NCBI RefSeq assembly: GCF_018780075.1
Contig: NZ_JADMKB010000134.1
Location: forward strand, 1 to 41,977
DNA: 41,977 nucleotides
Direction: 5' to 3'
DNA from: Hydrogenophaga sp.
GTDB taxonomy: Bacteria; Pseudomonadota; Gammaproteobacteria; Burkholderiales; Burkholderiaceae_C
In this document: positions 28,204 to 36,719 of the stretch, piece by piece
Layout of the letters: each line of letters opens with the position of its first letter
Position numbering within the stretch: the first letter of the stretch is position 1
Position numbers and translations under genes: made by a program
Notes under the pieces: model-generated
The model's database searches: none
Told to the model about the DNA's origin: nothing
The model's input: the letters and a program-made list of their open reading frames with translations, nothing else

Positions 28204-29346
28204 TCAGCGGGTGCCGCTGACTTCCACCTCCACGCGGCGGTCGGGCTGCAGGCAGGTGATCAGGCTGGTGCGGGACTGCTTGTCCGGGCAGTCGGCGGCC
28301 TGGGTCACGGGCGAACCTTCACCCTTGCCGACGGCGCTGATCTTGGACGGGTCGAGCTTGCCGCGGGTCACGAGGTAGTCCTTGACCGACGAGGCGCGGT
28401 CGTTCGACAGGGCCTGGTTGTAGTCCGTCGAACCCAGGCGGTCGGTGTGGCCTTCGACCGTGATCGACTGGTAGGTGGCGCCCTGGAGCTCTTTGCTGAA
28501 GGTGTCGAGCGCGGTCATGCCTTCGGGGCGCACGGTGTCTTTGTCAAAGCCGAACAGGGTGTCGGCCGAGAAGCTCACGCGCTGCGGCGCGGGGGCCATC
28601 ACCACCGGTGCGGGTGCGGGTGCCGGGGCGATCACCACGGGCGCCGGTGCGGGCGCCACATAGACCGGAGCCGGTGCCGCGGCGACGACGCGCGGTGCGG
28701 CACGGCCGAACGGGAACACCAGGCTCACCGACGTCATGTCGATGTTGTTGCGGCGGCCGGTGGAGTCCTTCACGCGGTAGCGCTCCACCTCGCCGCGGAT
28801 CCACATGGCCGGGCTCAGCTCGTACTGCAGGCCCACGCCCACCTTGTAGTTGGTGTTGTTGTGCTTGGTGCTCGCGGCGATGCCCGCGTTGGCGCCCGTG
28901 CCGCTGTAGTCTTCCTTGGACCAGGCGTGGTGTGCACCCACCCGGGCCAGGCCGGCGAAGCGCTGGGTGAAGGGCAGGGTGCCGACCACGTCGAAGTTCA
29001 GGCCACGCACCTTGGTGGCGCTCGACAACGAACCAGCGGGCGAGGTCTGGGTGGTGAAGCGGCTCTTGCCGAGGCTGTACATGCCGGCTTCAAGGGCGAT
29101 GTTGCGGTTGATCTGGTAGCCGCCAAACACCTTGAAGGCGTTGTCGTTGCGGTCGCTGGAGCTGGAGACGGTGTCCACCCCGGGCAGCAGCACGCCGGTG
29201 GTGCGGGCGGTCTCGTTGGCCGAGCGCGCGATGCCGGCGCCGACGCCGCCGTAAAAGTGGCTGGTGTCCTGGGCGAACGCGGGCGCAGCGAGCAGGGCGC
29301 CGAGACCGGCGAGCGCAAGCAGACGGAAGGGAGGGTGGTTTTTCAT
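28204..29346 (-). CDS. OmpA-family outer-membrane protein
   Basis: A 380-residue protein. The signal peptide (MKNHPPFRLLALAGLGALLAAPAFAQ) cleaves near residue 26. An eight-stranded OmpA-type barrel follows (about 27-205) with alternating strands. A Pro/Ala-rich hinge (about 210-255) of repeated APAPAPVV motifs comes next. The C-terminal peptidoglycan-binding OmpA domain (about 260-378) carries ITVEGHTDRLGSTDYNQALSNDRASSVKDYL and two Cys (about 349 and 362) that may form the usual disulfide. It should link the outer membrane to the cell wall. It starts at 29346 and is under leftward promoter J, whose -10 TACAAA lies about 50 bases upstream. Confidence 0.93.
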   Translation of the reverse strand: MKNHPPFRLLALAGLGALLAAPAFAQDTSHFYGGVGAGIARSANETARTTGVLLPGVDTVSSSSDRNDNAFKVFGGYQINRNIALEAGMYSLGKSRFTTQTSPAGSLSSATKVRGLNFDVVGTLPFTQRFAGLARVGAHHAWSKEDYSGTGANAGIAASTKHNNTNYKVGVGLQYELSPAMWIRGEVERYRVKDSTGRRNNIDMTSVSLVFPFGRAAPRVVAAAPAPVYVAPAPAPVVIAPAPAPAPVVMAPAPQRVSFSADTLFGFDKDTVRPEGMTALDTFSKELQGATYQSITVEGHTDRLGSTDYNQALSNDRASSVKDYLVTRGKLDPSKISAVGKGEGSPVTQAADCPDKQSRTSLITCLQPDRRVEVEVSGTR

Positions 29347-29394
29347 GGTGGGCTTTCTTGCGTGTTGAACGCGTTGCGCGGAGTGCGTGGCCCG

Positions 29395-29436
29395 TTTGTA
29401 AAAGTCCGCTCACCACGCGTCCGTGCGCTGTCGTAC
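29395..29436 (-). promoter_or_regulatory. Class II Crp/Fnr-type promoter J (ompA-like gene)
   Basis: Leftward core GTACG-ACAG-CGCAC (29436-29423) followed by GGAC; the -10-like TACAAA lies at 29400-29395, exactly 23 bases beyond the core. Confidence 0.75.
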
Positions 29437-29466
29437 ATGGGCGGAATCGCAACAGGGCGCGGCTCT

Positions 29467-29508
29467 GTGCGCTGGCACACAGTGAGGGCGAGCGGTGTGC
29501 CTCACACT
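29467..29508 (+). promoter_or_regulatory. Class II Crp/Fnr-type promoter I (crp-like gene 2)
   Basis: Rightward core GTGCG-CTGG-CACAC (29467-29480); the -10-like CACACT lies at 29503-29508. It is 119 bases before the second Crp/Fnr gene and 44 bases from site J, which points the other way. A palindrome GGCAC-GAA-GTGCC (29524-29536) lies just downstream and may be a further operator. Confidence 0.6.
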
Positions 29509-29598
29509 GTTTTTGAATGCGTTGGCACGAAGTGCCGCATGCCTTTCAGACGCCACCCCTTTGGGTGCCGCTGAACGAACCCTGAAACCCACTCCCCC

Positions 29599-30297
29599 AT
29601 GGCACATGCCCACAACCTGTTGATCCAGCGCCTGCCGCTGGCGGAACGAACGCGCTTTCTGGCCCTGTGCGAACCGTTCGAATTGACGCTGTCTTCGGAG
29701 CTCAGCACGCGAGGCAAGCCGCTGAGCCATGCCCACTTCCCGCTGACGGGGTTTGTGTCGCTGGTCGTCGAGGTGGACAGCTCCCCCGGGCTGGAGGTGG
29801 GCATGGTGGGGCGCGAGTCGATGATCGGCTCGGAGCTGTTGCTGGGCATGGCGCCCACGCCGTGGCGGGCGCTGGTGCAGGGCGAGGGGACCAGCCTGCG
29901 CATCGACGCACAGGCGCTGCGCGATCAGATCGACCGGAGCCCCGCACTGCGCGAGGTGATACAGACCAGCCTGCTGGTGAGGCTGCACCAGCAGGCGCGG
30001 GCATCGGCCTGCGAGCGCTTCCACATGATCGGTCCGCGCCTGGCGCGCTGGCTGCTGATGAGCCAGGACCGGGCCAAGACCGACACCTTTCACGTGACCC
30101 ACGAATTCATGGCGCTGATGCTCGGCGTGCGCCGCGTGGGCGTGACCGTGGCCGCAGGGGCGTTCCAGCAGAGCGGCATCATCCGGTACCACCGGGGCGA
30201 GCTGACGGTGCTCGACCGCGCGGCGCTGGAGACGAAGGCCTGCAGCTGCTACGCCGTCGACAAACAGAACCACGCCCAGTTGACCGGCCCTCGGTAG
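29599..30297 (+). CDS. Crp/Fnr-family transcription regulator 2 (diverged)
   Basis: A 232-residue paralogue of regulator 1 with a beta-roll sensor domain (about 10-115), dimer helix (about 120-145) and winged helix-turn-helix (about 160-215). The recognition segment is LGVRRVGVTVAAGAF. It shares GVRR-GVT with regulator 1, but Val replaces the Glu that in CRP contacts the DNA bases. The sensor half is diverged and also lacks the cAMP-binding cassette. It may bind the same motif with changed specificity, or act as an antagonist or partner. The ATG at 29599 has no obvious strong ribosome-binding site. A shared-type promoter (I) lies upstream. Confidence 0.88.
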   Translation: MAHAHNLLIQRLPLAERTRFLALCEPFELTLSSELSTRGKPLSHAHFPLTGFVSLVVEVDSSPGLEVGMVGRESMIGSELLLGMAPTPWRALVQGEGTSLRIDAQALRDQIDRSPALREVIQTSLLVRLHQQARASACERFHMIGPRLARWLLMSQDRAKTDTFHVTHEFMALMLGVRRVGVTVAAGAFQQSGIIRYHRGELTVLDRAALETKACSCYAVDKQNHAQLTGPR

Positions 30298-30366
30298 CGT
30301 CGATGGCGGGTGTTGGCCGGTGGTGGCAAGCGCCCGCGGTCGGCGGTCAACCGCAGGCGCGAACGC

Positions 30367-30582
30367 TCATTTCAGCCAGGCGTCGTCGGCCTTGGCTTCC
30401 CAGTCCTTGAGCTGTTGTTCGGCCTCGTCTTTCGCGATGCCGTAGCGCTCCTGGATCTTGCCGGAGAGCTGGTCGCGGTGGCCCGCGACCACGGTCAGGT
30501 CGTCGTCCGTCAGCTTGCCCCATTGCGACTTGACCTGTCCGGTGAGTTGTTTCCAGTTGCCTTGAATGGTGTCCCAGTTCAT
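30367..30582 (-). CDS. CsbD-family stress protein
   Basis: A 71-residue soluble protein with the CsbD fold: MNWDTIQGNWKQLTGQVKSQWGKLTDDDL followed by VVAGHRDQLSGKIQERYG and a helical tail. CsbD/YjbJ proteins are abundant under general stress, and their molecular action is unknown. I chose the ATG at 30582, which has AAAGGA at a 6-base spacing, because it starts with the conserved MNWD; a longer frame from 30627 adds unrelated sequence. It is under leftward promoter G, 72 bases upstream. Confidence 0.93.
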   Translation of the reverse strand: MNWDTIQGNWKQLTGQVKSQWGKLTDDDLTVVAGHRDQLSGKIQERYGIAKDEAEQQLKDWEAKADDAWLK

Positions 30583-30625
30583 GTGAGTCCTTTGGTTGCG
30601 GTGGGGGAAGTCCTCACCAGAGGTC

Positions 30626-30667
30626 ATGATGGGATGGGACGGGGCCCTGGTCTGTGCGCCGTCGAAC
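30626..30667 (-). promoter_or_regulatory. Class II Crp/Fnr-type promoter G (csbD)
   Basis: Leftward core GTTCG-ACGG-CGCAC (30667-30654) followed by AGACC, identical in the core to site D. The -10-like CATCAT lies at 30631-30626 with the standard spacing. Confidence 0.75.
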
Positions 30668-30693
30668 CAACGCGGCGATGCCCCGCCCGCAGG

Positions 30694-31812
30694 TCACAGC
30701 ACCAGGCGTTTCGCGTAACCGGTCATCTCCAGGTAGCCCCGGCCCACGCGAGCCCCGTTGCTGTCGAACAGGTCGGACAGGCCTTCCCAGTACACGGTGC
30801 CGGTGCTGGCGTCGCCATCGAGTTCCTGCGGGTCGATCACGGCCTTGACGGTGTAGAAATCGGCGGGGGTGCGGATGCGCCACTCCACCGGGTAGCGCGC
30901 GCCGGTGCGCGGGCTGGTCCAGTGGCGCTGGGGCACGAAATCCAGTTCGCCGGGGATGAAGCGGTACACGTCGGTGCTGCCGCCCGCGCGGAACGAACCA
31001 CCGGCCCAGAGCTGGCTGCCGTCCTGGCGGCGCAGCTGGAAGGCGGTGAGGCTGTGGCCGCCGTCGAGGTTCATGCCGATCCAGTCCCAGCCGACCGCGT
31101 CGGGGTGCATCAGGGCCTCGCTCCACTCGTGGTCGAGCCAGGCGGTGCCCTGCACCTCGAAGGACTCGCCTTGCAGGCCCAGCGTGCCGCGCACCGCCAG
31201 CTGCGGGTGGCTGACGTAGAAGCTGGCCTGCGAGGGGTTCGGCCCCTTGCGCGAAAAGCCCTGGTCGCCCTGCAGCAGCGGCGGCTGAACCGGTGTGGCC
31301 CGGAGCGCCAGGCGCAGGGTGTCGCTCTGGATCTGTGTGGTGTAGGCGCCGTCGGGCCCGCGCCGCAGCCCCCAGTCGCGCAGGGCCACGTCGGTGTCCG
31401 CCGTGCTGGCGAACACGCCGCGCTCGCGCTGCGCCGGGGCCTCGCCGTTCCAGCGGCCCATGCGCTGCTCGTGCCACAGGCGACCGCCGCGCACGTCGGT
31501 GATGGCCGCGTGGGCGAACAGCAGTTGCTTCGCCGCCAGCCGGCTTTGCAGCGCCTGCGTGCCGTCGATGCGGCTGCGGAAGAAGGTCACCTGAAAGCCG
31601 AACTCGCGGCCCGCCGCGTCGCGCGCCTGACCGGTGAGGTACCACCACTCGGTGCGGGTGTCGTTGTGGCTGCCGTGGTCGCGCGGGAACACCAGCGGCC
31701 GGGGCGCCAGGACCAGCGCCGGCTCGCGGGCGAGCGACCAGGCGGGCAGGGCGGACGCGGCGGTGCCGATCAGCAGCGCGCGGCGCGGCAGGTTCAGGGG
31801 CTTGTGGTTCAT
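30694..31812 (-). CDS. AttH/CrtC-family lipocalin-like secreted protein
   Basis: A 372-residue protein with a Tat-type signal (NLPRRALLIGTAASALPAWSLA). The AttH/CrtC domain follows: two lipocalin-like halves with the conserved EWWYLTGQARDAAG-REFGFQVTFFR (about 54-77) and AWLDHEWSEALMHPDAVGWDWIGMNLDGG near 220-248. CrtC proteins hydrate carotenoids. AttH homologues are found with ABC permeases and probably handle a hydrophobic ligand in the periplasm. The start at 31812 lies 7 bp after the permease stop, so the two are one operon. The enzymatic role is unproven because no carotenoid genes are near. Confidence 0.85.
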   Translation of the reverse strand: MNHKPLNLPRRALLIGTAASALPAWSLAREPALVLAPRPLVFPRDHGSHNDTRTEWWYLTGQARDAAGREFGFQVTFFRSRIDGTQALQSRLAAKQLLFAHAAITDVRGGRLWHEQRMGRWNGEAPAQRERGVFASTADTDVALRDWGLRRGPDGAYTTQIQSDTLRLALRATPVQPPLLQGDQGFSRKGPNPSQASFYVSHPQLAVRGTLGLQGESFEVQGTAWLDHEWSEALMHPDAVGWDWIGMNLDGGHSLTAFQLRRQDGSQLWAGGSFRAGGSTDVYRFIPGELDFVPQRHWTSPRTGARYPVEWRIRTPADFYTVKAVIDPQELDGDASTGTVYWEGLSDLFDSNGARVGRGYLEMTGYAKRLVL

Positions 31813-31819
31813 GGGTCTG

Positions 31820-34399
31820 TCACCAGTCTTCTTTCACGGCCTGCACCGCGTCGCGGCTGGCGGCGGCGCGCCCGGCCAGCCAGGCGGTGAGTGTGCCGGC
31901 CAGCACCACCGAAACGCACAGCGCGAGCAGGCGCAGCCAGGGCAGGGCGAGGTCCATGGTCCAGTGAAAGCTCTGCGGGTTGACCACGAACACCAGCACC
32001 ACGCTCACGCCCAGGCCGAGCGCCAGGCCGGCCAGCGCGCCGAGCACCGTCCAGGCCAGGCCTTCGAGCGCGACCACGCCCAGGATCTGCCGGCGCGTGA
32101 GGCCCAGGTGGGCCAGCAGGCCGAACTCGCGACGCCGCGCCAGCACCTGCGCGCTGAAGCTCGCCGCCACGCCAAACAGGCCGATGCCGATCGCCACCGC
32201 CTGCAGCCAGTAGGTGACGGCGAAGCTGCGGTCGAAGATGCGCAGCGAGGTGGCGCGGATCTGCCCGGCCGAGGCCAGCTCGATCAGGTCCTGCGCGCCG
32301 GCCTGCCGGGCCAGCGCGCGCAGGCCCTCGCGCACAGCGTCTTCGTCGGTGCCAGGTGCGAGGTGCAGGGCGAGGTCGTTGACGCGGTTGTCGCCCGAGA
32401 GTCGCACGTGGTCGGCCAGGTCCATCACCACGCTGCCGTGCTGCCGCGCGTAGTCGCGCCAGACGCCGGCCACGAAAAAGCGCGTGCCGTGGGGCGCCTT
32501 GGGAAACGCGGGGGCCAGCGCGTCGAGCCAGCCGCCGGGTTTCGCGCCGTGCAGGTCGAGCATGGCTTCGCTCACGTACACCGCCACGGCCCGGCCGTCG
32601 CCGGCGGGCAGCGGCAGCGCCGGGTCGAGCAGCGGCAAGCGCTGGCCCGGGTCGGCGCCCGGCGACATCGCGAGCGGCCGCGCCAGCACGGTGACGGCCG
32701 GCAAGGCCGTGTCCATCAGCACGCTGCTGGTGCGCAGCGGGTCGACGCGCAGCACGCCGGGCAGCTGGCGCACGGCGCTCACGAAATCGGGCGGCAGCGC
32801 CTGCCCGTCGCTCACGCCGCCGACGCCGCTGCGCACATAGAGCTGCGCCGGCAGCACGCCGTCGAGCCAGAGCGTCACCGAGTCGCGAAAGCTCGCCACC
32901 ATCACCGTGAGCGCAACCGACAGCGCCAGGCTCGCGACCACGCCGCTGGTGGCCACGGCGGCCGTGTCGCGCTGCCGGCGCGAGCGCTCCACCGCGAGCA
33001 TCGGCAGCGCGCGGCGCTGGACCGACGGCGCCAGCCGGTCAAGCAAGGCCCCGACGGCCAGCGGCAGCGCGGCGATGCCGCCCACCAGCAGCAGACCGAC
33101 CGAGACATAGGCCGCCAGCGGGATGCCAGCCACCGGTGGCGCCCAGGCCAGCGCGGCGGCCAGCAGCACCATGGCGAGCGCCGCCGCGTGGTGCCCCGGG
33201 CGCGAGGCGCCACCGCCACCCAGCCCCTTGAGCGCGAGCGCGGGCGCCATCTGCGCGGTGGCGCGCGCCGGCCACCAGCCGCCCACGAGCGCCGCGACCA
33301 CGCCGAGCGCGCCGTAGAGCAGGGCCGCGCCCGTGCTCCATTGCAGCGCGGGCGCCACCCCCGAGAAATAACCGCCACCCAGGTCGCCGCCCAGCACGCG
33401 CAGCGCCAGCGCGGCCAGCCCCGTGCCCAGCGCCACGCCCAGCACGCTGCCAAAGAGGCCCAGCAGGGCCGACTCGGCCAGCACCAGGCGCAGGCGCTCC
33501 GGCGCCGACAGGCCCAGCACGCCCAGCAGCGCGAACTGCTGCTGGCGCCGCGCCACCGACAGCGAGAGCACCGAAAACACCAGGAAGCCGCCCGTGAACA
33601 GCGCCACCAGCGCCAGCACCGTGAGGTTGACGCGGTAGGCGCGTGAGAGGCTGTCCGCGCGTTGGCCGGTCTGTTCGGGCCGCTGCGCGACCACGTGGGG
33701 CGGCAGGGCCAGCGCCTGGAGCAGGCCGTCGGCGGTGGTTCCGGGCTGCAGCCGCAGGTCGATGCGCGAGAGCGCGCCGACGCGGCCCATCAGCTGCTGC
33801 GCGGCGGCCACGTCCATCACCAGCAGCGGCCCGCCGGGTGCATGGACCGTGCCGGCGATGCGCAGGGTCTGAAACCCCAGCCCACTTTGCACGGCCACGG
33901 TGGCTGGCGCGCTGCCCCCGGCGGCCAGGGCCTGGCGCGCGGCCGGGTTGAGGAACACGGCGTCGGGTGCAAACAGGTCGAACCGCCGGTCGCCCGAGGC
34001 ATCGCCTCCGGGCGTGGGCACCGGCATCAGCGCGGGCGACACCCCCGCCACCGACAGCGCGTCCACCCCCACCAGCCGCACGACCACGCGCTGGTCGCCG
34101 GCGCCACGCAGCGAGGTGGTCGCCTCCAGCACCGGGCTGGCCAGGGCCACGCCCGGTTCGGCGATTACCCGCTCCAGCAGCGCGTCGTCGAGATCACCCT
34201 GGCGGGCGCGCAGTTCCAGGTCGGGCTGGCCGTTGACGGCGCTCACCGCGCCCGCGAATTCGGCCAGGGCCGAGGCGTTGATCAGTTGCACCGCCAGCGC
34301 GAGCGCCACGCCCAGCATCACCGCGACCACCGCCGAGGCGTTGCGCCAGGGGTGATGGCGCAGTTCTTGCAGGGAGAAAGTGGTCAGCAGCGCACGCAT
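31820..34399 (-). CDS. FtsX-family ABC permease of AttH-linked system
   Basis: An 859-residue membrane protein with an N-terminal helix (about 20-40, ASAVVAVMLGVALALAVQLI). A periplasmic domain follows, then a first FtsX three-helix group (about 255-385), further helices (about 400-440 and 480-510), a second periplasmic domain, and a final three-helix group (about 735-840). This is the LolE/MacB-like plan with extra central helices. It is the first gene of a two-gene operon with the AttH-like protein. Normally such operons also contain an ATPase, but none is next to it; the upstream neighbour is the divergent transglutaminase gene. It may use an ATPase encoded elsewhere, possibly even the one at 5566. 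Confidence 0.85.
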   Translation of the reverse strand: MRALLTTFSLQELRHHPWRNASAVVAVMLGVALALAVQLINASALAEFAGAVSAVNGQPDLELRARQGDLDDALLERVIAEPGVALASPVLEATTSLRGAGDQRVVVRLVGVDALSVAGVSPALMPVPTPGGDASGDRRFDLFAPDAVFLNPAARQALAAGGSAPATVAVQSGLGFQTLRIAGTVHAPGGPLLVMDVAAAQQLMGRVGALSRIDLRLQPGTTADGLLQALALPPHVVAQRPEQTGQRADSLSRAYRVNLTVLALVALFTGGFLVFSVLSLSVARRQQQFALLGVLGLSAPERLRLVLAESALLGLFGSVLGVALGTGLAALALRVLGGDLGGGYFSGVAPALQWSTGAALLYGALGVVAALVGGWWPARATAQMAPALALKGLGGGGASRPGHHAAALAMVLLAAALAWAPPVAGIPLAAYVSVGLLLVGGIAALPLAVGALLDRLAPSVQRRALPMLAVERSRRQRDTAAVATSGVVASLALSVALTVMVASFRDSVTLWLDGVLPAQLYVRSGVGGVSDGQALPPDFVSAVRQLPGVLRVDPLRTSSVLMDTALPAVTVLARPLAMSPGADPGQRLPLLDPALPLPAGDGRAVAVYVSEAMLDLHGAKPGGWLDALAPAFPKAPHGTRFFVAGVWRDYARQHGSVVMDLADHVRLSGDNRVNDLALHLAPGTDEDAVREGLRALARQAGAQDLIELASAGQIRATSLRIFDRSFAVTYWLQAVAIGIGLFGVAASFSAQVLARRREFGLLAHLGLTRRQILGVVALEGLAWTVLGALAGLALGLGVSVVLVFVVNPQSFHWTMDLALPWLRLLALCVSVVLAGTLTAWLAGRAAASRDAVQAVKEDW

Positions 34400-34465
34400 G
34401 GTTTGAGCTTAAGCCCATCCGTCCGTCTGGCGACCCGACCGGTGAATGCCCGGGCCGCGCGGTGC

Positions 34466-34507
34466 GTTCGACAGCGCACCGACGTCCGGGCGCACCGCGC
34501 TTAAGAT
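34466..34507 (+). promoter_or_regulatory. Class II Crp/Fnr-type promoter F (transglutaminase gene)
   Basis: Core GTTCG-ACAG-CGCAC (34466-34479) followed by CGAC; the -10-like TAAGAT lies at 34502-34507. Read leftwards no A-bearing hexamer sits at the right distance, so it is assigned to the rightward gene only. Confidence 0.7.
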
Positions 34508-34593
34508 GCTTTTTCCCTCGACGGGACGTCACCGCCCAGCCGGCGCACCACCGCGCTGCCCTCGCCGCCCCCCTTTTTTTTTACGGTGATCCC

Positions 34594-35475
34594 ATGGTCC
34601 GCATCCACCTCGCCATCGACCTGAACTACATGGTCAATCCGCCCTCGGCGGACTTCATCTTCAACATCCAGGCGGCGCTCTCGCCGCAGCAGACCGTGGT
34701 CTGGGAGGAGCTGCAGGTCAGCCAGCCCGTGCCGCTGGTCATGCACACCGACGCCGCCACGCGCAACCGCACCCTGCGCCTGAGCGCCGGCCCGGGCCCG
34801 CTGCAGGTGCGTTACCGCGCCACGCTGGACATCCGCCACCACGAGGCCGCGCCCGACACGGTGTTCGAGACGCCAGTGGCCCAGTTGCCCACCGACGCGC
34901 TGCTCTACATCTATCCCAGCCGCTACTGCCAGTCGGACTGTGTGACCGCGCTCGCCAACTCGCTGTTCGGGCAGATGCCGCACGGCTATGGCCGCGTGAA
35001 GGCGATCCAGGACTGGGTGCAGAGCCAGGTCACGTTCCAGTCCAACACCAGCAACTCCATGACCTCGGCGCTGGACACCCTGAACGACCACAAGGGCGTG
35101 TGCCGCGATTTCGCGCACCTCATGATCACGATGTGTCGAGCGCTCAACATCCCGGCGCGCTTCACCACCGCAATCGACTTCGGCGCCGACCCGGCCCTGG
35201 GCCCGACCGACTTCCACGCCTACGTCGAGGTCTACCTCGGTCACCGCTGGTACCTGTTCGACCCCTCCGGCACCGCCATTCCCATGGGCTTCGTGCGCAT
35301 CGGCACCGGGCGCGACGCCGCCGACGCCTCGTTCGCGACCATCTTTGGCGGCGTGCAGGCGCAGGCCCCGGTCATCGACATCTCGGCCCAGGTGAGCCCG
35401 CAGAACGGCTGGCAGATGCCGGTGCACCGCACCGAAGCGCTGTCCACCGACAGCGGCTGGCACACCGGCTTCTGA
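34594..35475 (+). CDS. Transglutaminase-like cysteine protease-fold protein
   Basis: A 293-residue soluble protein. A beta-sandwich N-terminal domain (about 1-110) is followed by the transglutaminase-like core with Cys (C170 in GVCRDFAH), His (H208 in FHAYVEVYL) and Asp (D223 in LFDPSG), so the catalytic triad is complete. No signal peptide is visible. Such bacterial enzymes often act as proteases or ligases; the substrate is unknown. The start at ATG 34594 gives MVRIHLAIDLNY, the usual beta-strand opening of this subfamily. A T-run lies just upstream. Its promoter F ties it to the envelope-stress set. Confidence 0.9.
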   Translation: MVRIHLAIDLNYMVNPPSADFIFNIQAALSPQQTVVWEELQVSQPVPLVMHTDAATRNRTLRLSAGPGPLQVRYRATLDIRHHEAAPDTVFETPVAQLPTDALLYIYPSRYCQSDCVTALANSLFGQMPHGYGRVKAIQDWVQSQVTFQSNTSNSMTSALDTLNDHKGVCRDFAHLMITMCRALNIPARFTTAIDFGADPALGPTDFHAYVEVYLGHRWYLFDPSGTAIPMGFVRIGTGRDAADASFATIFGGVQAQAPVIDISAQVSPQNGWQMPVHRTEALSTDSGWHTGF

Positions 35476-35591
35476 CCCTCCCCGGGGCCGGTCAGCGACG
35501 GGCGGGCCGCCTCCGCCCGTCCGTCGGCGCCAGGCCAGGGCCGCGCCTGTGGCCTAATAAGGGGTTTTCAACTTTTCTCTCTGGAACCGTC

Positions 35592-35762
35592 ATGGGCAAC
35601 AAAATCGTCACCGAAGCCGACCGCAAAGCCACCCCCCGTCCCACCCCCATGCCCGGCATGGCGCAGCCCATCGGCGGCCGTGGCCAGCGCGTGAGCCTGG
35701 AGCGCGGTGTCGCCACCCGCTCCAAGAAGAACCCCGGCAAGCGCCCCAACAAGGGCGGCTGA
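35592..35762 (+). CDS. Small basic protein, 56 residues
   Basis: A 56-residue, strongly basic, Pro/Gly/Arg/Lys-rich protein (MGNKIVTEADRKATPRPTPMPG... TRSKKNPGKRPNKGG) without a recognisable family. GGAA precedes the ATG. It is followed by a strong T-run terminator, which suggests an independent, well-expressed gene. It may bind nucleic acid or membrane phosphates, but this is inference from charge alone. Confidence 0.7.
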   Translation: MGNKIVTEADRKATPRPTPMPGMAQPIGGRGQRVSLERGVATRSKKNPGKRPNKGG

Positions 35763-35795
35763 TCACCGCTTCCCGACCTTCGCGGTCGGACGACA

Positions 35796-35817
35796 AAGGC
35801 CCGCGAGGGCCTTTTTG
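35796..35817 (+). terminator. Intrinsic terminator after small basic protein
   Basis: An 8-bp stem AAAGGCCC / GGGCCTTT with a GCGA loop, followed by TTTT. A second small hairpin (CCGACC...GGTCGG, 35774-35790) precedes it. It can also end transcription from the convergent methyltransferase side. Confidence 0.85.
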
Positions 35818-35852
35818 TGTTTTCAGGCCCCATTGAGTGAGGCCGTGGGCGT

Positions 35853-36515
35853 TCAGTGCCTGAATCGAAGCAGGCGCCCCTTGTAGGCCTCGCCGCTTTC
35901 GAGCCGGGTGTCGGCGGGCGTCATGGTCAGGCGGTAGCCCCGCGCGGCCATGGCGTGGCAGAAGGCGCTGCGGTTGCTGCGGTCCGGGTCCACGATGACC
36001 ACCTGCACGTCCGGGGTGGCATGCTGGTCAATGAAGCGCGCGAGCTGCGCCGGTTGCTGGCGCTCGTAGAGCACGTCGCTGCCGATGATCAGGTCGAAGC
36101 GGCCCAGACCGCTGGCGCCATCGGCGTCGTCCAGGGCCCAGTTGCCGGCCCGGCAGGGCAGCGGGCCCAGGCCGTTGGCCTGCAGGTTCTCCTGCAGAAA
36201 GGCCCCGGTGAGCGGGTGCCAGTCGGTCACCGTCACATCGCCCGCGCGCCGGTGGATCACCAGGCTGGCCAGCGCCAGGCCGGCCCCGATTTCCAGGATG
36301 CGTTTGCCGGCGATCGCGTGGCCGTGCATGAGCAGCGCCAGCACGCGCGCCGAGGGCCAGACCTGGCCGAACAGCGGCCAGCCCGAGGCGCCCATGCCCG
36401 CGTCTTCAGCGGCCCCCTGGGGATCGGCGTATTGCTGCTTGTCGAGCAGGGAGCGGATGGCGTAGTCCAGGCCGCCGATGGTGACGGTCTGGTGCTTGAC
36501 CTGGTAGCCGGGCAT
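35853..36515 (-). CDS. Class I SAM-dependent methyltransferase (Methyltransf_16 type)
   Basis: A 220-residue soluble enzyme. Motif I is LEIGAG (about 74-79) and the acidic residue after strand 2 is in TVTDWHP (D98). The post-I segment FDLIIGSDVLYE carries the D/V-LY pattern of the lysine-methyltransferase-like family 16. The N-terminus (MPGYQVKHQTVTIGG) is the usual family opening. The substrate is probably a protein lysine but is unproven here. It is preceded by a 204-bp gap before the effector gene that holds nothing I can support. Confidence 0.85.
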   Translation of the reverse strand: MPGYQVKHQTVTIGGLDYAIRSLLDKQQYADPQGAAEDAGMGASGWPLFGQVWPSARVLALLMHGHAIAGKRILEIGAGLALASLVIHRRAGDVTVTDWHPLTGAFLQENLQANGLGPLPCRAGNWALDDADGASGLGRFDLIIGSDVLYERQQPAQLARFIDQHATPDVQVVIVDPDRSNRSAFCHAMAARGYRLTMTPADTRLESGEAYKGRLLRFRH

Positions 36516-36719
36516 GGGGTGTGGTCTTCATGGTGCGTGGGCGTTGTGAAACGGTTCTGATCGAACGGGCACAGCGCTTCCATGGAAACCACGGGCACGG
36601 GCATGCGGGGCCGAGGAGGCGATCTCGCGGGTGGCCCGCGGCGGTGGCGGGCGCGAACCACGGTACCACGGGTGTCAAGGCATGCAGCGCATGGCGGCGC
36701 CGCCACCGGATGGGGGTGT

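Noticed and set aside
29445..29480. Leftward reading of site I as a second ompA promoter
   Set aside because: No suitable hexamer occurs at the right distance on the minus strand; site J fits ompA instead.
30694..31812. Carotenoid 1,2-hydratase (CrtC) as a firm function
   Set aside because: No carotenoid genes are near and the AttH-type operon with a permease is the closer match, so only the family is called.
34438..34479. Leftward reading of site F as the promoter of the AttH-linked permease operon
   Set aside because: The hexamer at the standard spacing would be ACCGGT, lacking the A at position 2, so I assign the site rightwards only.
36516..36719. Possible hidden gene between methyltransferase and effector
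   Set aside because: No frame has a good start with ribosome-binding site or protein-like composition.
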